From Stutzerimonas stutzeri (GTDB taxonomy: Bacteria; Pseudomonadota; Gammaproteobacteria; Pseudomonadales; Pseudomonadaceae): a stretch of DNA of 64,000 nt. Location of the stretch: NCBI RefSeq assembly GCF_018138085.1, contig NZ_CP073105.1, positions 4,915,912 through 4,979,911 on the forward strand, read 5' to 3'. Positions 29,661 through 37,836 of the stretch are shown piece after piece; the first letter of the stretch is position 1; each line of letters starts with the position of its first letter. The notes beneath the pieces were generated by a model. That model saw nothing but the letters and a program-made list of their open reading frames with translations, ran no database searches and had not been told where the DNA came from. The position numbers and the translations under genes were made by a program.

Positions 29661-30209
29661 TCAGTCGGCCAGCGCGATGCTGAACGGAATGGGATTGCGC
29701 ATGCTATTGGCCACGGGCGAGTAGAAGTTGGCGTGCTTGACGATCTCGTCGAGCTCTTCGCGAGTGGCATCGCCCTCCACCAAGACCTTTACGCGAATCT
29801 CTTGGAAGCCCATTTGCTCCGGTTGCATCGGTGCACCGCCGGCACCCCACGCCGCTGGGTTGCCAATGTCGGCTTCCAGGAAGATTTCCAGCTTGCTCAG
29901 CTTGACCTGCTTCCAGGTGGCCACTGCTGTAATTCCTACGGCAAGACAGCCACCCAGCCCGGAGAGCACGATCTCGCCCGGAGCGGGCGCCGTGTCTTCA
30001 CCGAACAGGTGCAGAGGCTCGTCGACCACAACGGCCTCGTGGTCACCGACATAGCTGAGGCTGCGGTACATGCCCTGCATGACCGTGCGGACCTTGTTAG
30101 TGCCGCGGCTGGCCGGGTTGTTGCGGCCCTTCTCGGCGAAGGCCATCAGGCCGTCTCGATCGATCGGTCGCAGGTAGGTTTTAACGGTGGTAGGTGCAGG
30201 TGCGTTCAT
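29661..30209 (-). CDS. OsmC-family protein with a single conserved Cys
   Basis: A 182-residue OsmC/Ohr-like protein, normally a thiol peroxidase. The first active-site Cys is present in VLSGLGGCLAVGITAVATWK, but where other members have the second Cys (CPxxN) this protein reads NFYSPVANSM, and there is no other Cys. It therefore cannot use the usual two-Cys cycle and may form a persulfide, bind a thiol adduct or need an outside reductant. It is the first gene of the operon, 50-60 bp after the sigma54-type promoter. Start at 30209 chosen for its GGAG ribosome site. Confidence 0.82.
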   Translation of the reverse strand: MNAPAPTTVKTYLRPIDRDGLMAFAEKGRNNPASRGTNKVRTVMQGMYRSLSYVGDHEAVVVDEPLHLFGEDTAPAPGEIVLSGLGGCLAVGITAVATWKQVKLSKLEIFLEADIGNPAAWGAGGAPMQPEQMGFQEIRVKVLVEGDATREELDEIVKHANFYSPVANSMRNPIPFSIALAD

Positions 30210-30270
30210 GGTGCTCTCCATTCAGTTCATCAGTACCAACGCGATGTCAGTCCTGGCTGAATGGGATATC

Positions 30271-30285
30271 GCAACTGCCATGCCA
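30271..30285 (-). promoter_or_regulatory. Sigma54 (-24/-12) promoter of the cyanase operon
   Basis: The minus strand reads TGGCATG-GCAG-TTGC, matching the RpoN consensus TGGCACGN4TTGC at 10 of 11 fixed positions. Transcription would start near 30260, giving a leader of about 50 bases before the osmC-like gene. A sigma54 activator is encoded directly upstream, and its likely binding site lies about 140 bp away. Confidence 0.8.
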
Positions 30286-30384
30286 GCTGTCGAAGATTTT
30301 AAAAATATCTTTACATTTCAGCCTGTTACGGGGTGCTAATTTGGTTTTGGTCTGATTTTTTCCTTCGCTGAACCGGAGTAGAGT

Positions 30385-30419
30385 CGAACACAATGTTGAC
30401 ATTGTCGACATTGTGTTCG
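30385..30419. promoter_or_regulatory. 12-bp perfect palindrome, likely activator-binding site
   Basis: CGAACACAATGT and ACATTGTGTTCG separated by 11 bp, with the inner core TGT-N11-ACA. It begins four bases after the activator stop codon and is centred about 140 bp before the predicted transcription start, the usual distance for an upstream activating sequence of sigma54 promoters. An AT-rich tract between them (about 30296-30320) could allow DNA bending. Confidence 0.65.
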
Positions 30420-30422
30420 GCT

Positions 30423-32015
30423 TCAGCGAATGGCTACCAATTTCTGCCAGCGGTAGTGGAACTGGCGCGCGGTCATGCCCAGCAGCTGAGCGGCGCGCGT
30501 CTTGTTTCCGCCACAGCGGTCCAGCGCCTGGCGCAGCGCATCGGCAGTATGGGAGGTCACCGAGACGTAAGGTCGGATGTCCTCAATATAGGCAGGGAGG
30601 CTGGGCGGTGACGTGGCCAGGGGAGGTGTCGGCGCAGCTTGCTCGTTCTCCCGTGGCAGGTAGCGGTCGACGTCCGCTGCGCTCAACAGGGCGTGGTCGG
30701 CTAGCAGCACCATTCGCTCAATGACATTGGACAGCTCGCGAATGTTGCCCGGCCACGCATGCCGCTGCAGGCGCTTAATCGCCTCGGCACTTAGGCTGAC
30801 GTTTCGCTGGTTGGCCTGGTTGATCCGGTTGAGGAAGTGCAGCACCAGCACGGGGATGTCAGACCGGCGCTCAGCCAGCGAGGGCAGGCGTATCGGGATG
30901 ACGTTTAGCCGGTAGTACAAGTCCTGGCGGAAGTTGCCGGCGGCGACTTCGGTCTCCAGTTCACGGTTAGTGGCTGCCACCAGCCGGACGTCGATGTGCA
31001 GCTCGCGCTTGGCCCCGAGGCGGGTGATGGTGCCCTCCTGCAGCGTACGTAGCAGCTTGGTCTGCATGGCCAGCGGAAGCTCGCCAATCTCATCGAGGAA
31101 AATGGTGCCGCCATCTGCCTGCTCGAACCAGCCGGCACGCGCCGTTTGCGCCCCGGTGAAGGCGCCTCGCTCGTAGCCGAACAACTCCGACTCAAATAGC
31201 GAATCGGGAATGGCTGCGCAATTCACGCGGATAAACGGCTTGTCCCGTCTGGGGCTGGACAGGTGCAATGCACGCGCGAACAGCTCCTTGCCGGTTCCGG
31301 ACTCGCCGAGCAGCAACACGCTTGCGGTGGTATTCGCAACGCGCTCCAGTTCTGAGAGCGCGCGCAGCAGCTGGGGCGCGCTGCCGATAATCCCGTAGCG
31401 GCTGGAGCGGGTCTCCAGTGCCCGGGCCAGTAGGGCGTTGCGTTGTTCGAGCGCCTCGGTTTTTTCCCTAAGGTGTTCTTCCAGATGGAGGATCTGCCCG
31501 GCAAACGTCGCCAGGATTCTCAGGATGGTGAGGTCATCTGCCAATGGGCGTGCTCGGCTGCGGATGCGATGGCAGGCCAGTACGCCGATGGTGCGCTGGC
31601 CGATCTGGATCGGTAATGCGATATAGGAAACCGGCCCGGAAGGGAGGTTGTTACGCGCGACCATGCGGCCGAGAAACAGCGGATCGTTATCGATGTCCTG
31701 AACGATGATCAACTGACCTCGAGCCAGTACTCGTCCGGTTACACCTTCGTCTGGTGCGTAACGCCCGCGGCTGACTTCGTCTGCGGTCAGTCCGTAGGCA
31801 TAGCGGATTCGGCTCGATTGGCCCGATTCGTCGAGCAACACGATTCGCCCGCGGTTCAACCCCAACAGTTCGGACAGTAGGTGAAGCATCTCCCTCATTA
31901 CGGTCTCGGGAGAAAAGTCCCGCCCGGCCAGTGCGGTTACCTGCTGTAGCAGCAACATCTCTTGAGTCCGCCAGAAGGCGGGTGAACTCTCCGATTCTTT
32001 ATCACTGCTGTTCAT
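30423..32015 (-). CDS. Sigma54-dependent transcriptional activator (NifA/NorR architecture)
   Basis: A 530-residue enhancer-binding protein with three parts: an N-terminal GAF sensor (about 20-175), an AAA+ domain (about 205-435) with Walker [18 protein letters not shown], the sigma54-contact loop [14 protein letters not shown] and Walker [15 protein letters not shown], and a Fis-type helix-turn-helix at the end ([20 protein letters not shown]). It lacks the Cys-rich linker of oxygen-sensitive NifA. It is encoded just upstream of, and in the same direction as, the cyanase operon, whose promoter is of -24/-12 type. The signal bound by the GAF domain is unknown. Confidence 0.93.
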   Translation of the reverse strand: MNSSDKESESSPAFWRTQEMLLLQQVTALAGRDFSPETVMREMLHLLSELLGLNRGRIVLLDESGQSSRIRYAYGLTADEVSRGRYAPDEGVTGRVLARGQLIIVQDIDNDPLFLGRMVARNNLPSGPVSYIALPIQIGQRTIGVLACHRIRSRARPLADDLTILRILATFAGQILHLEEHLREKTEALEQRNALLARALETRSSRYGIIGSAPQLLRALSELERVANTTASVLLLGESGTGKELFARALHLSSPRRDKPFIRVNCAAIPDSLFESELFGYERGAFTGAQTARAGWFEQADGGTIFLDEIGELPLAMQTKLLRTLQEGTITRLGAKRELHIDVRLVAATNRELETEVAAGNFRQDLYYRLNVIPIRLPSLAERRSDIPVLVLHFLNRINQANQRNVSLSAEAIKRLQRHAWPGNIRELSNVIERMVLLADHALLSAADVDRYLPRENEQAAPTPPLATSPPSLPAYIEDIRPYVSVTSHTADALRQALDRCGGNKTRAAQLLGMTARQFHYRWQKLVAIR

Positions 32016-32134
32016 GATGGCCTTACCTTGTCTGACATAAGCGAAGTGTCAGTGGGCATTCGAAGCAATTTGCGGGCCCAGCTAACGACTTTCCCGCTAG
32101 CTGCAGATACCGGCGTTTGACTGGGTTTGCCGGG

Positions 32135-32314
32135 TCAAGCCGGCATACTCCGTACATCTCGCCTGACGGCCTGAGGCGGCACACCGAAGCCGCGGACGAA
32201 GGCTTCGCGTAGATGGCGCCGGTCGCGGAAGCCCGTTTCACGGGCGATGGTCTGCCAGCGCTTTTCAAATTCAGGCGGTGACAGGACAGCAGGCTGCGGT
32301 TCGCGAGCGACTAC
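32135..32314 (-). pseudogene. C-terminal remnant of an AraC/GlxA-type regulator
   Basis: The minus strand reads LSPPEFEKRWQTIARETGFR, DRRHLREAFVRGFGVPPQAV and ends RSMPA at a stop. This matches the second helix-turn-helix of GlxA-like AraC regulators (ETGFxDRRxLREAFxRxFGxPPQ). Only about 58 residues are left, and no start or effector domain is present. Confidence 0.7.
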
Positions 32315-32315
32315 A

Positions 32316-32706
32316 GGCGCGGCGATAAAAGCATGAACTCGTCGTATCCGATCAACGGGCTTGAACCTCTCCTAGTTTCGTAGACGCCTGTGAACCACAA
32401 ATTGAGCTTCGTGAACGCCCGCTTCTGGCCGGAAGCGGGCAGCGTAAATCAGGCGCCCAGAACGGATTCTATAATCACTCTATAATTGACTATAAAAGCC
32501 TATAATGCCCACTCTAGAGAGTTCTAGCCCCTTCATTGCGAAGCTGGAAAATTCCTTGCTCTAATGGTGCACCTACGGGGGCTGGCAGGCCTATTCAACC
32601 TCACCGGTGTGCGGCGGCCGAATACCAGCCATTCGATAGTGTGCCGAGCGGGTGGGTAATAGAGCAGGTCACTTTGAACCGAAACAGGGGCAGCGCCACA
32701 GGCCCC
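32316..32706. other. Intergenic stretch between regulator remnant and tniQ2
   Basis: No supported gene. It contains the perfect GC-rich palindrome CCCGCTTC-TGGCCG-GAAGCGGG at 32419-32440, which shares the core of the dispersed integrase-linked motif, and the AT-rich tandem repeats at 32469-32510. It separates the sigma54-regulated module from the transposition genes and could hold a transposon boundary. Confidence 0.5.
32469..32510. repeat. AT-rich tandem repeats (CTATAAT units)
   Basis: Three CTATAAT copies (CTATAATCACT, CTATAATTGAC, CTATAATGCCC) and one degenerate unit TATAAAAGC in 42 bp, with a period of 10-11 bp, so each unit falls on the same face of the helix. The surroundings are GC-rich. 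It could be a protein-binding array, a promoter cluster or a transposon-end remnant. Confidence 0.5.
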
Positions 32707-34401
32707 TCACTCACCGCTGCTTTTTTCCAGTTGCCCAGCTACAGCCTTATTCCGATAGTATGCAGTACCTCCCAGAACCCGGTTGAAGTCAGGAGGTCCC
32801 TGCCAATCCCTTGGTACACCAGTGGACTTAAGCAGGTTTTCTGAGTCCACGCCGTTTCTTAAAAACTCCTCCAAGTCCCACTCAAAAAAACTGACGAGGG
32901 TTTGAAAAATAGTGTTCGACACGCTGGAAACCAGACCCAGGCTTCCAGTGTTCATCGGAAGTTTTAGCCTCTTCATATCGGCAAGAGCACAAATTAGCCT
33001 TCTCAATCGAAAGTGCCAAACAGACTCCATGAGGAGTTCAGCCTGCTGAGAAGCCAAGGGGAATCTACGTTTACGTAATTTTGGGCAGGGAGGTAAACGC
33101 ACGGGTAGGAGTTTCTGCAGATTACTGAGATTAACCCGCTTCTGTCCTTTGGAAATTCGATAAAGATCCTCAGCACCCGCTAGAAGAACGGCAGCAAACG
33201 CGCTGTCTCGGGGATCGCTAACCTCCTCGACTACTTCAGGTACGTGCTTTGGCGTACTGAGCTTCTCCATCAACCATGCGTTGTCGTGCTCCGTAAGCCA
33301 GCGGGTGGCTTGGTAAGCGTTATCCCAGAGATACCCCAAATCGACATTCGCTCGTACAGCCAAGATCGTGTCTATTTTCTGACGATGCTGCGCCTTCCTA
33401 CCAAGCTGAGGCTTTTCCAACTTTAAACGTAATTTTGCACCTGCCGCGTGCTGAAGAATGAGTTCTTTCTGCAAGGCGGACTCAAAGTCATCCGCGCTCC
33501 CAAATAAATGCTGCGCAATGATCATATGCCGGGCGAGGGGCATATCCATCTGGCCATTGTAAAATCTAAACCGTATCCATTGATCGTGTTTACCTGCTTC
33601 ATAAGCTTTGTCCATTCGAGACAGGGCTTCATCTCCATATTTCGTGCGGATACTGTCAAATAGTTTCGCAGTACCAACAAGGTTTCCGTGTACGAAACCT
33701 CGCTTTCTGCATTGTCGTACATAACTTGCACCTAACGTTTCACAACTCATTAGCGGAAACTTACGCTGCAGTACTTCGTAGGCGAACTGCGCAAAATTCT
33801 TTTCCAGCACAGTGCCCTGCCTAACTGTCGCAGGATCGAGAGCGCTCCAGCCGCATACACACGGATCAGTCGGATTTGGAAGTAGCCGAAGCTTACGGAA
33901 GAACGGGTGAGAGCATTTGGGGCACGCGTGAATCAGCGGCTCACCATGACGCCAGCAGACTGACACACCAGGCAAATGGTGTGAGCGATGCCAGTATGCG
34001 TACCCCGTTTCAAGCAGATCCTGCTGCACACAGGTGGAGCAGAGCTTAGCCTTCCCGTGGACCGCACCCTCTCGGCGGGGAATACGAGCCACCCCAAATA
34101 AACTGGAGCCTGCTGGGGCATTCTCCACCCCTTGGCTGACCCCTAGAAAGGGCCTGTAAGCTGGAAACATCGTATTGGTACAGATCAGCTCGTCGAGATT
34201 GCTTTCTGGATCACCAGGTAGTCTGGCAGCAAGCACTTCAATCTGCTTTGGCAGGAGCCCTACGCTGAAGGGTGCCGAGCCAAACAGGTCTTGGAAGGTT
34301 TCAGCTGCAGTCCTGTTACCTGAAAGGAAGTGGTAGCGCGTGATACGAGAATGCAACATCTCGTCCGGCATGGACATGGGGAAAAATAGCAGATCAGACA
34401 T
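32707..34401 (-). CDS. TniQ/TnsD-family target-selection protein, second copy (tniQ2)
   Basis: A 564-residue zinc-binding protein of the TniQ family: N-terminal LLFFPMSMPDEMLHSRITRY, the zinc finger pair LCSTCVQQDLLETGYAYWHR / CWRHGEPLIHACPKCSHPF, plus a further CVCGW motif. Family members read the target DNA and recruit TnsC. In Tn7 the gene after tnsD is tnsE; here that place holds a second TniQ, which suggests a different targeting route. It is separated from tniQ1 by 294 bp, so it may have its own promoter. Which copy recognises glmS cannot be decided by eye. Confidence 0.85.
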   Translation of the reverse strand: MSDLLFFPMSMPDEMLHSRITRYHFLSGNRTAAETFQDLFGSAPFSVGLLPKQIEVLAARLPGDPESNLDELICTNTMFPAYRPFLGVSQGVENAPAGSSLFGVARIPRREGAVHGKAKLCSTCVQQDLLETGYAYWHRSHHLPGVSVCWRHGEPLIHACPKCSHPFFRKLRLLPNPTDPCVCGWSALDPATVRQGTVLEKNFAQFAYEVLQRKFPLMSCETLGASYVRQCRKRGFVHGNLVGTAKLFDSIRTKYGDEALSRMDKAYEAGKHDQWIRFRFYNGQMDMPLARHMIIAQHLFGSADDFESALQKELILQHAAGAKLRLKLEKPQLGRKAQHRQKIDTILAVRANVDLGYLWDNAYQATRWLTEHDNAWLMEKLSTPKHVPEVVEEVSDPRDSAFAAVLLAGAEDLYRISKGQKRVNLSNLQKLLPVRLPPCPKLRKRRFPLASQQAELLMESVWHFRLRRLICALADMKRLKLPMNTGSLGLVSSVSNTIFQTLVSFFEWDLEEFLRNGVDSENLLKSTGVPRDWQGPPDFNRVLGGTAYYRNKAVAGQLEKSSGE

Positions 34402-34695
34402 CGATAATTAACTAACGAGATAATGTTTGGAAGTACACGCATTCTGCGACGCGGCGTATTTTTAACACATAACATAAGGTTTTACAGAGTAAGTATATTA
34501 AAAGCACACGAAAATATGGCGAACAGGAGCCACACCAATTTTGCACTCTCACACTTTTTTGCGAAAAGCAGTTAACTCAGGTTTGCACCAGCAATATCAT
34601 GAGCCACACCCTAATGAGGGTCTTACGAAGGCTCACACTTTCTTAAAAATATGTACGAAGAAAAGTGAAACAGTGCCGCGCAGTGGTGCACGTGA
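34402..34695. other. Spacer between the two tniQ genes with repeated motifs
   Basis: An AT-rich, non-coding interval inside an otherwise tightly packed operon. GAGCCACACC occurs twice (about 34527 and 34600), each followed by CTCACACTTT (about 34546 and 34652). It may be a separate promoter/operator for tniQ2 or the scar of an earlier join. Confidence 0.5.
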
Positions 34696-36360
34696 CTACG
34701 GTCTGATGCAAGCAGTCCGATACAATGCTGACCGGGTTACGCTTCGCTGCTCGTCTGCCAGCTTCTCCTTGGCCCATTGCAGGCGACGAACGTGAAACTC
34801 CTCAATAGACTCGCACGTCTGCTCCAGTGCTCTGGCGCAAAGGGGTAGCTTGGAGAGTTGTTTCTCAAGGCGTGAAAGGACATGCAGCTCTCGCCCTATC
34901 CTAGCGCGAGAGATCAAAATAGGCTTTCCCGATCCTGCTCGAAGGCGCTGCGCACAGCACCTGATCTGTTCAGCAAGATTCGCGTCGAGAGTAGCGAATG
35001 TATCGGTGTTATCAGCGCGGCTTGTATGAGCACCTGCATGTTTGGCGATGCAGCCTGAGAGCCAGTTTCGATCATGGCGATACAGCCACATGTAATCTTT
35101 GCATTGGTGAGCTTGCAGGCCCCGATATTCAACCTCGAAAGTTGCTCGGCGCCTGAGGCGCTTGCTTTGAAATCTTGCGTCTTTCCAGACCTGCGAGCCG
35201 CCATCGACGGCACGAATGGTTCGATACACATACACTTGGGAGACTCCAAGCACAGAGGCGATCTGCCGAGCCTCGCACCCTGCAAGTGCTAGCTCCCAAA
35301 CAGCAGCAGGTAAGCCTTCTAGCCCCTCTAGCAGGGCCTTAGAAAGTTTCGCTTTTGGGTAGCCGACACCAGTTGGCGATGATCGCTTAACAGCTGGCGT
35401 TGATGGTTTGTCGCTGCACTGGAGATGAGCCAGATCAACCCCAAGGGCGGTGGCCAGCACAATGTATTTGAGTGGGTGGTGCGTATGCCTTGGCCTCCGT
35501 AGCAGCTTGGTGACCCAAGTCGCGGGTAGATCTGCGGGTGACTCTCCTAGAATCGAGTATTCCCAAGCTGCAGGCAGAGCGTTGAAAACGCCGGCCATAT
35601 GTGCGGCCAAACGGCATAGATCCAGCCGGTGCGATGCGCCATGGGTCAGGCCTAACTCTACAGCTCTTTGAACAAGGCAAGAGCGCACTGCAGTGGGTGA
35701 AAGAGGTTTGAGGTCTAGCGCAAGCAATTGCATTGATCGGAGCGCTATTTGACGCAGCACTGGATAAGCCTCCAGATCAGCATCGACCTGATATGAATGA
35801 GCTTGTACATCGTCTTCGTCAGGCAGGTGGAGCTGCCATGAGTTGCGGCTATACCAACTGGGATCCACCACCTTGAGCGAATGGCCGTGGTGGGGACATA
35901 CCAATACACCGGGAAGCTGGTGAACACGGTGCCAGTACGCTGCGCCAACCCGAACGATATCCTCATTGAGGCAAGCAGGACAGAATCGTACTCTCGAAGC
36001 GACCTCGATCCGACTGGCGTTGACTCCTAATTTCAGCATCAGCCACTTGCCGGCCCCGGCCATTGAGGTACGAGCATGCCGCACCTGATCGTCGGTGAGA
36101 AAGGGCGCGTAATAGGGCAGAACGGTATGGCATGTAATTATTTTGGATACCGAGAGATCCGTGGCAGGTGGAAGTGACTCGGCTAAGTCACCCAATCGAC
36201 AGGGAAACGCTACGTTCTGTGTGTATGAGATTGCAGCCCTATCGCCAGCGAAAGCGGCTTTTCGGCTATGCCCGCCACAAAGCCGGGCATAGCGGGATAG
36301 GACACTGTGAAGCGTCTCGTCGGGGAACGCAGCAGGGAAGAAATGGAATTTCAGCTCCAT
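34696..36360 (-). CDS. TniQ/TnsD-family target-selection protein, first copy (tniQ1)
   Basis: A 554-residue protein: N-terminal TniQ region (FHFFPAAFPDETLHSVLSRY), zinc finger FCPACLNEDIVRVGAAYWHR with VCPHHGHSL, and a C-terminal half with two helix-turn-helix-like segments (CEARQIASVLGVSQVYVYRT). The size and domain plan agree with TnsD of Tn7 (508 residues), which binds the 3' end of glmS. It follows tnsC by 15 bases, the tnsD position, so I favour it as the attTn7-recognition protein. The element sits at attTn7, which needs at least one such protein. Confidence 0.88.
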   Translation of the reverse strand: MELKFHFFPAAFPDETLHSVLSRYARLCGGHSRKAAFAGDRAAISYTQNVAFPCRLGDLAESLPPATDLSVSKIITCHTVLPYYAPFLTDDQVRHARTSMAGAGKWLMLKLGVNASRIEVASRVRFCPACLNEDIVRVGAAYWHRVHQLPGVLVCPHHGHSLKVVDPSWYSRNSWQLHLPDEDDVQAHSYQVDADLEAYPVLRQIALRSMQLLALDLKPLSPTAVRSCLVQRAVELGLTHGASHRLDLCRLAAHMAGVFNALPAAWEYSILGESPADLPATWVTKLLRRPRHTHHPLKYIVLATALGVDLAHLQCSDKPSTPAVKRSSPTGVGYPKAKLSKALLEGLEGLPAAVWELALAGCEARQIASVLGVSQVYVYRTIRAVDGGSQVWKDARFQSKRLRRRATFEVEYRGLQAHQCKDYMWLYRHDRNWLSGCIAKHAGAHTSRADNTDTFATLDANLAEQIRCCAQRLRAGSGKPILISRARIGRELHVLSRLEKQLSKLPLCARALEQTCESIEEFHVRRLQWAKEKLADEQRSVTRSALYRTACIRP

Positions 36361-36375
36361 TACACGACCCTCGAA

Positions 36376-37836
36376 TCATAATCGGCGGTAGGCCGGCGAG
36401 AACTCGAAGAGATCCCTGGTTATCCAGCCAGCTGACTTCAGTTCTGCAAGGGTGTCGGGATGCTCGCTGAACACCTTCGCTTCAGAAGCCTCCACGGCAA
36501 CTGCTGAAGGCGCATTAGGTTTGCTCACAGTAGCTTCCGGTAACGCAGTATTTGCCCGTGCAGCTGGAGTTACGCCTCGAAGCAAAGCGAGACGGTCTGC
36601 TCGCCCAAGTCCGTTGAACGCCATCATTTCCATCAACTGCTCCTCTATGGGAAGCAGGTCGTCGAACTTGCGCATGCGACTAGGGTCGCGACTACGCAGA
36701 GCCGATAGCGCTGGCCTGAGTATTTGCATCTTGGAATTGCTTACTTTGACGATCGTCTCGGCAGTCAGACACTCGGAGCCACTCTGAATTGCATAGCGCT
36801 GGCTCAGCACCAATAACTTAACCAGGAAGTCAGTCACACCCTGGGTGTGCTCGTACAGCGCGTCAAAAATCTCAGGAGTCAGTTCAGCCGCCTGCTTGCA
36901 CCACTGATAGCTCCAAAGGTTCTCGACCAGAAAACGCCACTCGTCATCCTCCTTCTCGAAGCGCTTGAACTCGATCATCCCCCCACCGCAACTGCGCCTG
37001 GCGACACGCATTACGTCCGAGAACAGACTGACCATCGAATTCGTCCCGATGAACACGACCGGGATACCGATATTGTTCACCAGGTGAAGGAAGAAATTCA
37101 GCATGCTTTCCTTACCCCCGGTCTTGGCCAGGTGAAGGTTCTGCAGCTCATCAATGAGCAAGGCGCCGATAAAAAACGTGCTGGCTACCTGTTCCATCTG
37201 CTGAAGCGCATCGTTGATATTTCGATGCCGGTGGCGCTTGTGGTAGTCCTGATCGCCGAGTGCCTGGCCAACCGCGTGGAAGAACTGCTGACAAAATCCA
37301 GCCAACGAGCCATCTCGTGGACAATCAAGCTTGAGCCAGGTGATCTGGGTGTGGACGAATTGCTGACCCTCATAACGCTCATGTCGGATCGTCTGAGGGT
37401 ACAAGCTTAAAATGGCATGCAGTGCGGTGGACTTCCCAATACCACTCAGTCCCACAACGCTGAAAGTGTCAGCTGTTGATTTGAAAGCATCGTGATAGCG
37501 CTGAGCCCCTGACAAAGAATGCAGGTGCCTGACTGTGGAGGCGCTAGTTGGATTACGGCCAACATATCCACGACGGATCAGCAGAGATAACAGGGACTCT
37601 AGCTCTAGGTGCAGCAGAAACGGCTGCACAACCGTCCTCAAGCGATCAATACAGTGAATCCGCATTGCCCCGTCGAGCTCTAGCTCCTCAGGTGCTACCG
37701 GCTGGGGAAAATTTGATATCAGCTCGGCAGCCGCCGCTTCGTCAAGAATTGGTGGCAGCGCTTCGATCAGAGGGTTTCCCGCGTACTCAGTGATGGCCTG
37801 CTTCGTATAGCTCGCAAGAGCTTTAGCACCTCTCAT
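36376..37836 (-). CDS. tnsC: Transposition regulator ATPase TnsC
   Basis: A 486-residue AAA+ protein that links the target-selection proteins to the TnsAB transposase. Walker A is VGLSGIGKSTALHAIL (about residues 128-143), Walker B is ALLIDELQNLHLA, and sensor I lies in VVFIGTNSMVSLF. N- and C-terminal extensions of 110 and about 180 residues give a length close to Tn7 TnsC (555) and well above TniB. Its start overlaps the tnsB stop (ATGA). Confidence 0.92.
   Translation of the reverse strand: MRGAKALASYTKQAITEYAGNPLIEALPPILDEAAAAELISNFPQPVAPEELELDGAMRIHCIDRLRTVVQPFLLHLELESLLSLLIRRGYVGRNPTSASTVRHLHSLSGAQRYHDAFKSTADTFSVVGLSGIGKSTALHAILSLYPQTIRHERYEGQQFVHTQITWLKLDCPRDGSLAGFCQQFFHAVGQALGDQDYHKRHRHRNINDALQQMEQVASTFFIGALLIDELQNLHLAKTGGKESMLNFFLHLVNNIGIPVVFIGTNSMVSLFSDVMRVARRSCGGGMIEFKRFEKEDDEWRFLVENLWSYQWCKQAAELTPEIFDALYEHTQGVTDFLVKLLVLSQRYAIQSGSECLTAETIVKVSNSKMQILRPALSALRSRDPSRMRKFDDLLPIEEQLMEMMAFNGLGRADRLALLRGVTPAARANTALPEATVSKPNAPSAVAVEASEAKVFSEHPDTLAELKSAGWITRDLFEFSPAYRRL

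Noticed and set aside
32388..32410. TGTGAACCACAAATTG, similar in style to the terminal bases of Tn7
   Set aside because: It does not match the right-end terminus of this element, and no TnsB-type TGACAC repeats follow.
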